From: JBBQVS01 sp963792705
GTDB lineage: Bacteria; Chloroflexota; Ktedonobacteria; Ktedonobacterales; Ktedonobacteraceae
Direction: 5' to 3'
Assembly (NCBI GenBank): GCA_963792705.1
Contig: CAWBXD010000015.1
Span: forward strand, 186,001 to 250,000
DNA: 64,000 nt
Both the position numbers and the translations under genes were made by a program. The notes below the pieces were generated by a model. It searched no databases and was not told the origin of the DNA. It was given only the letters and a program-made list of their open reading frames with translations. Below are positions 58,742 through 64,000 of this stretch, piece after piece (the stretch's first letter is position 1; each line of letters starts with the position of its first letter).

Positions 58742-61633
58742 ATGCCGAGTGATAGTTTCTTGTTTACTAACGATCAGGAGCGTTTACGTCTACAACAAGC
58801 ACTACGTGAAAGCGAAATTCTGCGCGAGTTGTCAGAGCTTCTTGCCTCTTCACTGGATATAACACATATCTTGCAGGTTCTTGTAAAACGTACCACAGAA
58901 GTGTGTGAGGTTGAGCGGTGCGCGGTGTGGCTTTTTGAGGAGACACGCAATACATTTCTTCCTAAAACGTACTTTCTTTCCGCACATGATCTCGACTCAA
59001 ATGCGATAAAAGTTGGCGACCACGTTTGGTATCATAGTGCCCTTCCTTCACAGAATTCATTTGTACAACACCTTGTCGCAGACGGAATACTTGTGATTGA
59101 CGACCTGGGTGCTAATGTGAGCATGAAGGATTTTGCTAAAAAATTTCTGGTACGATCTATCCTTTTCACAACGCTTATGCGCGAAGGGCGTGTTGTCGGT
59201 ATCATGTCGCTTGATAATCCTGGCAAGGTTGAGGCATTTTCACCAGAACGTCAACAGCTCGTGCGTGCTATCGGACAACAAGCAGCCGTTGCGATTGATA
59301 ATGCAAGACTTTATCGACAGGCGCAGAACGAGAGCAAGCGTGCAGAAATTCTCATTAAACGTGCTCAGTCCATTTATGAAGTTGCAATGGCGGTTAACTC
59401 GAATGAGGATTTATCAATGGTACTAGGTATCGCGACACGTCACCTTGTTAGCGGCTTAGAAGCCGATGGTGGCACCGTAGTACTGTTGGATGGCAACACA
59501 CTTCTTTTGGCGAGTACGACAAGTCCACAATCAATAATTACATTGTCTCCCCCGTTGAAAGACCTTCCTCGTTGTGAGGAGACTCTGCGCGAAGAGACCC
59601 CACATTTCTTTTCACAAGAACAGGTGACAGGAGTCGAAAAGGAGTGGTTTCAACAGTTAGGTTTAAACAACGTTTTGGTTGTACCACTTGTCGCAGGTGC
59701 TAGAAATGGCAATAAGCGCAAGAAAAAAAGTATGCTACTCCTTGAAGAAAAACATTGCGTTGGATTTGCCTTTGTCAACTACAAGCGGGCAACTCGCTCA
59801 CCAGCAAAGGGTCATCTTGCATTCGCACAAGATATAGCAGCGCAATGCGCTTTAGCAATCGAAAAGAATCAGCTTCTCACTAATGCGAATCAAATGGCGA
59901 AAGTAGCTACTGAGCGCGCGAATACGCTGGATGCCGTATTTAACGCAATGACAGAAGGAGTCATTGTCCTCGATCAGGAAGGTCAAGTTATTGTCAATAA
60001 TCAGACCGCCTCGCGTTTTTTAGGCATGCCTTTGTACTCAAAAGAACATCTCTCAGCATTTTTGTGGAATTACCCAACCTATACGCAGCATGGTCAGCCG
60101 ATTACCTACGAAGATTTTCCCCTCACACGAGCACTTCACGGCGAAAACATTCGAGGTGAGCGTTTTGTGACACGACGCGCAGACAAATCTGAACGCACAG
60201 TAGAGGTCAACGTTGAACCTCTTTATGATGATGAGTCGCATCGTGTTGGCATAGTGTGTGCGTTTCGTGATATCACGGAGCAGGTACGTGTCGAGCAGCG
60301 TGTGCGAGGAGCACTCGACGTTATGCTCAACGCGGCAGAGACGTTAGTAGGGGTAAGCGATATCACCGAGATAACGCGCAGAGTGCTTGTTATGACATTA
60401 AGTGCCCTTAACTGTGAACGTGGCTTCGTACACCTCTATGATGAAGAGCGGTCTATCTTTACGCCGTTGCTCTCTATTGGGTTTTCCGGAGATGCTGATG
60501 CTTACTGGAATACTGAACAGCTTTATTGGCTCGCGCCTGATGTACCTCGCACACGAGAGCCATATGCATCTCTCGTTGCAGGTCATACTACACTCATTCC
60601 ACCAGAGTATCGTGCAGCACATGAAGAGACAACCTATGCGGACACAATACTTGTCGCACCACTTATGCATGCGAAACGCCTTCTTGGTGTCATGGTCCTT
60701 GATCGCGCACTTTCACAGAAAGAGGAACCAGTACCTTCTGCCCCACAGTCGCGCTATGCACGTCACGATTTTACCGTATGGGATGTGACAGTTGTTGAAG
60801 GTATTGCACAATTCGCAGGATTGGCGATTGAGCAAACACGCTGGCAAGCTGAGGCAGCCCTAGCACGGATACATGAAGCTGAGATGCGTGAATCAAACGC
60901 GCTAAAGGATGAATTTCTTTCAATTACCGCGCATGAATTCCGTTCGCCATTAACCATTATCCAGATACAAAATCAAATGATGGAGCGTATCTTACAGCGT
61001 GTTCCAGAGATGCCCAAACGCGAAAGATTGCAAGAAAGTATTGCGGGCATAGAGGAACAAACGCATCAACTCACCAATATTGTCAATACGTTTCTTGAAG
61101 TCACACGGCTTAACAAGGGACAGATTACACTGAAACTGGAACGAGTGGACCTGTACAATTTGCTGAAACAGGAAGTCGCGCAACACAGTACAACCACAAC
61201 GCTTCATACTATCACGATGGAGTCGAACGAACCCTCTTCGTATGTTATGGGAGATAGCGCACGGCTTCAGCAAATCTTTGGCAACCTGCTCCAGAATGCG
61301 ATAAAATATAGTCCTCAAGGAGGGCCTATTACTGTCTCACTGACGCAATGCAAAGAAAAAGTGGGAGAGGCACTGTTAGAGGTGCGCGTGACAGACAAGG
61401 GTATGGGTATTCCCGAAGATGCACAACCCCATCTTTTTGAACGTTTCTATCGGGCACCAAATGTCGATGGAGGCAAAACAAAGGGTGTTGGACTTGGTTT
61501 GTACCTTGTTGCCGAATTTCTTCACCTTCATAAAGGGACTATCTATGTTGAAAGTAGTGGTGTATATGGTGAGGGCAGTTGTTTTGTTGTGACACTCCCT
61601 TTACTAGAAAGTGATGAACCCTGTATTGACTGA
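58742..61633 (+). CDS. Soluble hybrid-sensing histidine kinase (GAF-GAF-PAS-GAF-HisKA-HATPase)
   Basis: 963 residues, no transmembrane helix. Order: GAF 1 (about residues 20-190), GAF 2 (200-375), PAS (385-490; VFNAMTEGVIVLDQEGQVIVNN), GAF 3 (515-700), then HisKA with phospho-acceptor His731 in SITAHEFRSPLTI and HATPase_c with N box GNLLQNAIKYS, G1 VTDKGMGIPEDAQ, F box FERFYRAP and G2 KGVGLGLYL. No receiver domain and no DNA-binding partner adjacent. The stop overlaps the HD gene by about 20 bases, so both are translated together. Confidence 0.93.
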   Translation: MPSDSFLFTNDQERLRLQQALRESEILRELSELLASSLDITHILQVLVKRTTEVCEVERCAVWLFEETRNTFLPKTYFLSAHDLDSNAIKVGDHVWYHSALPSQNSFVQHLVADGILVIDDLGANVSMKDFAKKFLVRSILFTTLMREGRVVGIMSLDNPGKVEAFSPERQQLVRAIGQQAAVAIDNARLYRQAQNESKRAEILIKRAQSIYEVAMAVNSNEDLSMVLGIATRHLVSGLEADGGTVVLLDGNTLLLASTTSPQSIITLSPPLKDLPRCEETLREETPHFFSQEQVTGVEKEWFQQLGLNNVLVVPLVAGARNGNKRKKKSMLLLEEKHCVGFAFVNYKRATRSPAKGHLAFAQDIAAQCALAIEKNQLLTNANQMAKVATERANTLDAVFNAMTEGVIVLDQEGQVIVNNQTASRFLGMPLYSKEHLSAFLWNYPTYTQHGQPITYEDFPLTRALHGENIRGERFVTRRADKSERTVEVNVEPLYDDESHRVGIVCAFRDITEQVRVEQRVRGALDVMLNAAETLVGVSDITEITRRVLVMTLSALNCERGFVHLYDEERSIFTPLLSIGFSGDADAYWNTEQLYWLAPDVPRTREPYASLVAGHTTLIPPEYRAAHEETTYADTILVAPLMHAKRLLGVMVLDRALSQKEEPVPSAPQSRYARHDFTVWDVTVVEGIAQFAGLAIEQTRWQAEAALARIHEAEMRESNALKDEFLSITAHEFRSPLTIIQIQNQMMERILQRVPEMPKRERLQESIAGIEEQTHQLTNIVNTFLEVTRLNKGQITLKLERVDLYNLLKQEVAQHSTTTTLHTITMESNEPSSYVMGDSARLQQIFGNLLQNAIKYSPQGGPITVSLTQCKEKVGEALLEVRVTDKGMGIPEDAQPHLFERFYRAPNVDGGKTKGVGLGLYLVAEFLHLHKGTIYVESSGVYGEGSCFVVTLPLLESDEPCID

Positions 61634-62306
61634 GCTACAACAACTACGTTCATGGCTTCTCGCGCTGACCTATGAAACAATGCAGCGCGAAGAAGCTGGC
61701 GACGCTGCACATGACTACGATCACATTACGCGGGTTATGGCATTAGCAGACACACTTCAAGCGCACGAAGGTGGAGAACTACCTATCATCTGGGCAGCAG
61801 TTGCGCTTCATGATATTGGACAAGAACGAGAGCGGCGGCACGGAGGAGATCATGCGCTCATCGGTGCAGACATGGCAGCAGACCTACTAACAAACACACG
61901 TTTTCCACAGCAGCATATTCCAGTAGTACAAGAGGCTATCCGTGAGCATCGTATGACAGGTGGAATTGTCCCTCAAACTATAGAAGGGCGCATTCTGTAC
62001 GATGCAGATAAAATTGATTGCTTAGGTGCCATTGGTATTGGCCGTTTGTACTGTATCACGGGCCGTTACCATCAGAAGATATATTCGACGCTCCCATCAG
62101 ATGTTGTCGAACCAGTAGACCCATTACGAGTGCGCGAGTTGCGTCGAAGTCCCGATTACTCACCTAGCATCGAGTTCCAGTTGCTTTTTGGCAATCTTCC
62201 TGAGCGCATGATGACTGAGACCGGACGTAGTATAGCGCAAGAACGCTATGAGTATATGGCAAAATTTTTTCACCGTTTACAGCAAGAGATCGAAGGAAGC
62301 CTATAA
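61611..62306 (+). CDS. HD domain phosphohydrolase
   Basis: 231 residues from the GTG at 61611 or 230 from the ATG at 61614. HD motif: AHDYDHITRVMALAD (His37), VALHDIGQER (His67-Asp68), and DADKIDCLGAIG (late Asp), as in the HD hydrolases. Substrate unknown (nucleotides or cyclic dinucleotides). The coding region overlaps the histidine kinase gene, which points to coupled translation. Its stop overlaps the convergent gene by 6 bases. Confidence 0.9.
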   Translation: MMNPVLTELQQLRSWLLALTYETMQREEAGDAAHDYDHITRVMALADTLQAHEGGELPIIWAAVALHDIGQERERRHGGDHALIGADMAADLLTNTRFPQQHIPVVQEAIREHRMTGGIVPQTIEGRILYDADKIDCLGAIGIGRLYCITGRYHQKIYSTLPSDVVEPVDPLRVRELRRSPDYSPSIEFQLLFGNLPERMMTETGRSIAQERYEYMAKFFHRLQQEIEGSL

Positions 62307-63446
62307 TGTCTCCGCTGACGCGTCCAAGAGCAAGACGTAATTAAATGTTGTTTTTGTAGCAACGGGCGCGGTCAGATGAAGTGTAAATCCTACTTCTGGA
62401 TGAAGCGAAATATACTGTACCAGCGTAGGACCTGGATTGGATGTAAGTGTGGTATGAATGACGCTTGATGCGGTTGTATGTGTGTTTCTCACCATAACCT
62501 CACTTTGTCCACCTTCAAACGCACCAGTGCCGAAAAACGTTGTACAAGAAGTCCTGAATGTACTCACGTCCTTTTTCTCAACGTTCGACTTATGCTCCAC
62601 CTGTAATTCTTTACGAAGAGGTGTTTCTGTTGCAGAAGCCGACGGTGCTTGTTGTACCTTTTCACGTAAGCGAACATTGACAGTAAGAGGTTCGCGTAGT
62701 GCTTCTTTATTCTCCCTCCACGCGTATACATCTGGCTCTTTCAGTTGCGATGCTGTTTGAGAGATGGGCGTGTTCATAACTAACTCTTCTCGTGGTGGCG
62801 TTGCGTTCGGAGATGATGCAGTTTGTAAACGGACTTTGCCTGTATGACCAGCCAAGCGTTGTTTACTCTTTATCGTTTGTGGTGACGATGTAGAAGGCGT
62901 TGCTGGAATAGCATCAACAACTGTAGGAATGGGCATCTGCACATTTTCACGCTGTGCTAACCCTTGTGGAGAGGGAAGAGTGGCAAGATGTCTTTCCTGC
63001 GGAAAAGCCTCTTCTTGCTCTTTTACCGTAGGCGACCAAGTGGGAACATCAGGTTGCATAGCAGAGCCAAAAGCGGCAAGCGAAGAGGTAAAACGTTGCG
63101 CGAAGCGAGTCAAAATATTTGTATTGCGCGGCTTTTGCCGACCTTCCGCTTCTTTCGCGGTTGCTTGCTGTGCGGCTATCTCTGCCGTAACGGATTGTAC
63201 AAAGCCCATCGGCTGCACTGAAGGTAATACTTTTGATTGTAGGCTAAGACGCGGGGGAACGAGATCAGTACTTGATGCAGAACGATCAAGAGGAATGTAT
63301 TTTTGCTCCTCCTCAAACCATTGTTCTTGTGATGCTACATCTGCCAGTGTTTCCTCAACCAATTCTGAAATATTGAGACGCTCACGTGAGAGCCGAGATT
63401 GCCAATATTGTTTCGCTTGCGTATCACGATCTTCATACAACGCCAT
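62301..63446 (-). CDS. Large low-complexity protein with conserved C-terminal beta domain, unknown function
   Basis: 381 residues. N-terminal 60 residues are acidic/helical (KQYWQSRLSRERLNISELVEETLADVASQEQWFEEEQKYIPL), the middle about 200 residues are Pro/Thr/Ser/Gln-rich, probably disordered. The last about 75 residues (GAFEGGQSEVMVRNTHTTASSVIHTTLTSNPGPTLVQYISLHPEVGFTLHLTAPVATKTTFNYVLL) are a compact beta-rich segment. No signal peptide. I do not recognise a family. GGAAGAG precedes the ATG. Confidence 0.65.
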   Translation of the reverse strand: MALYEDRDTQAKQYWQSRLSRERLNISELVEETLADVASQEQWFEEEQKYIPLDRSASSTDLVPPRLSLQSKVLPSVQPMGFVQSVTAEIAAQQATAKEAEGRQKPRNTNILTRFAQRFTSSLAAFGSAMQPDVPTWSPTVKEQEEAFPQERHLATLPSPQGLAQRENVQMPIPTVVDAIPATPSTSSPQTIKSKQRLAGHTGKVRLQTASSPNATPPREELVMNTPISQTASQLKEPDVYAWRENKEALREPLTVNVRLREKVQQAPSASATETPLRKELQVEHKSNVEKKDVSTFRTSCTTFFGTGAFEGGQSEVMVRNTHTTASSVIHTTLTSNPGPTLVQYISLHPEVGFTLHLTAPVATKTTFNYVLLLDASAETL

Positions 63447-63797
63447 AACTACCGCTACTCTTCCTATGTATAAAATGGATGTTCTTTTAGGTATTTAAGT
63501 GTAGAGACACACGTTGGAACACATGGAGACAGTATAGCATAGCCACTATAAGTGATGTACGTAGATAGGACATTTGGATAAATTAGGTAAAATCATGCAG
63601 GTAAAAGAATATGGATACATACAGTTAAAAATATTAGGTGAATAGTACGGGCAGTATTGCAACAATAAAGAGGAAACGCTACAATAGGCTCCGAGCCAAC
63701 ACATTTGTTGATTGGCATAAATATATTTGTTACTGCTTACAAGGATGGAAGCAATAACATCACTTGATTTAAGAAGATAAAGAAGGATTTTTCTACT
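63447..63797. other. Divergent intergenic region, AT-rich
   Basis: 351 bases between the divergent low-complexity protein gene and the CoxG-like gene. I see only a weak CCAAC...GTTG self-complementary stretch near 63700; no clear promoter pair, RNA gene or coding frame. Confidence 0.5.
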
Positions 63798-64000
63798 ATG
63801 AAACTGAATGGTTCACACAAGTTTAAAGCTTCTAGCGCGCAAGTATACAATGCAATTCTCAATCCTACAGTGTTAAAAGCATGCATTCCAGGATGCAGTT
63901 CTGTCGAATATATCGATCCAAATAGCATTAAGGCCAGCATTACTACTCCCTTGCCTGGATTGAAGGGACCATACAATGTAATCATTAATATCGCACAGAG
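63798..64000 (+). CDS. CoxG / SRPBCC family protein, 3' truncated by window edge
   Basis: ATG at 63798 with AGAAGGA 10 bases upstream. The visible 67 codons begin MKLNGSHKFKASSAQVYNAILNP and continue VLKACIPGCSSVEY, the start of the carbon monoxide dehydrogenase subunit G family (START-like fold). CoxG members are membrane-associated partners of molybdenum CO dehydrogenase or other hydroxylases; the gene may be the first of a cluster outside the window, but that cannot be seen here. Confidence 0.85.
   Translation, partial: MKLNGSHKFKASSAQVYNAILNPTVLKACIPGCSSVEYIDPNSIKASITTPLPGLKGPYNVIINIAQ

Noticed and set aside
1..64000. tRNA, rRNA and CRISPR arrays
   Set aside because: I read for T-loop and anticodon-arm patterns, rRNA blocks and regular spacer arrays and found none; a covariance search (tRNAscan-SE, Rfam) could still find a diverged RNA.

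Overview
The window looks like a chromosomal piece of a Ktedonobacteria-type Chloroflexota bacterium. This is inferred from gene content: large multi-domain regulators (cyclase-AAA-TPR, GAF/PAS histidine kinase, XRE-TPR), a self-sufficient CYP102-type P450, a CoxG-like protein, exported threonine/proline-rich proteins, a geranylgeranyl reductase paired with a deazaflavin-type (F420) reductase, Firmicutes-like SAM-I and T-box leaders, and moderate GC. No rRNA, tRNA, CRISPR array, prophage or intact insertion sequence was seen. Most genes are complete and have readable ribosome binding sites; the first (antiporter) and last (CoxG) genes run off the window.

Layout. 1-9967: truncated Na+/H+ antiporter, nitronate monooxygenase, HtrA protease, response regulator, MBL hydrolase, then a minus-strand run methyltransferase - cysteine desulfurase - zinc ribbon - ornithine cyclodeaminase family - BNR lipoprotein. 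10163-13340: lipase-like hydrolase, EthD, glutaredoxin, a Vgb (streptogramin lyase)-like gene broken by a 4-bp duplication, and the 3' end of an IS605-type tnpB with its right end. 13338-20328: deazaflavin reductase and geranylgeranyl reductase, phosphotransferases, amidohydrolase, alcohol dehydrogenase family oxidoreductase and a TetR gene with two operator-like palindromes. 20512-28618: exported proteins, cyclase-AAA-TPR regulator, EamA transporter, CrtA-like protein. 28717-33840: permuted NlpC/P60-like protein and the sulfite reductase - siroheme operon. 34090-41768: exported hydrolase, C39-like protein, TetR, P450-reductase fusion and a PolX-like HhH protein. 42020-46329: GABA aminotransferase family, adenosine deaminase, class IV aminotransferase, EVE protein, DUF4342 protein. 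46330-52952: MFS exporter behind a long attenuator-like leader, then a gyrB-gyrA type topoisomerase pair. 53430-64000: XRE-TPR regulator, zinc-ribbon protein, J-domain protein, YihY family protein, DUF1464-like protein, hybrid-sensing histidine kinase with HD hydrolase, and a CoxG start.

The strongest unit is the sulfur operon. A consensus promoter (33808-33836, minus) is followed by a SAM-I riboswitch with its own terminator, then by a T-box leader with its own terminator, then by sulfite reductase, precorrin-2 dehydrogenase/ferrochelatase and uroporphyrinogen-III methyltransferase. The last two make the siroheme cofactor of the first. Two serial RNA switches would join a SAM signal and a tRNA-charging signal in one transcript.

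Other highlights: a divergent TetR/P450 pair with a palindrome just after the predicted P450 promoter; four mutually complementary RNA segments between a promoter and an MFS exporter gene; long perfect stem terminators, one of which is built from the last codons of adenosine deaminase; and a 52-bp perfect palindrome.
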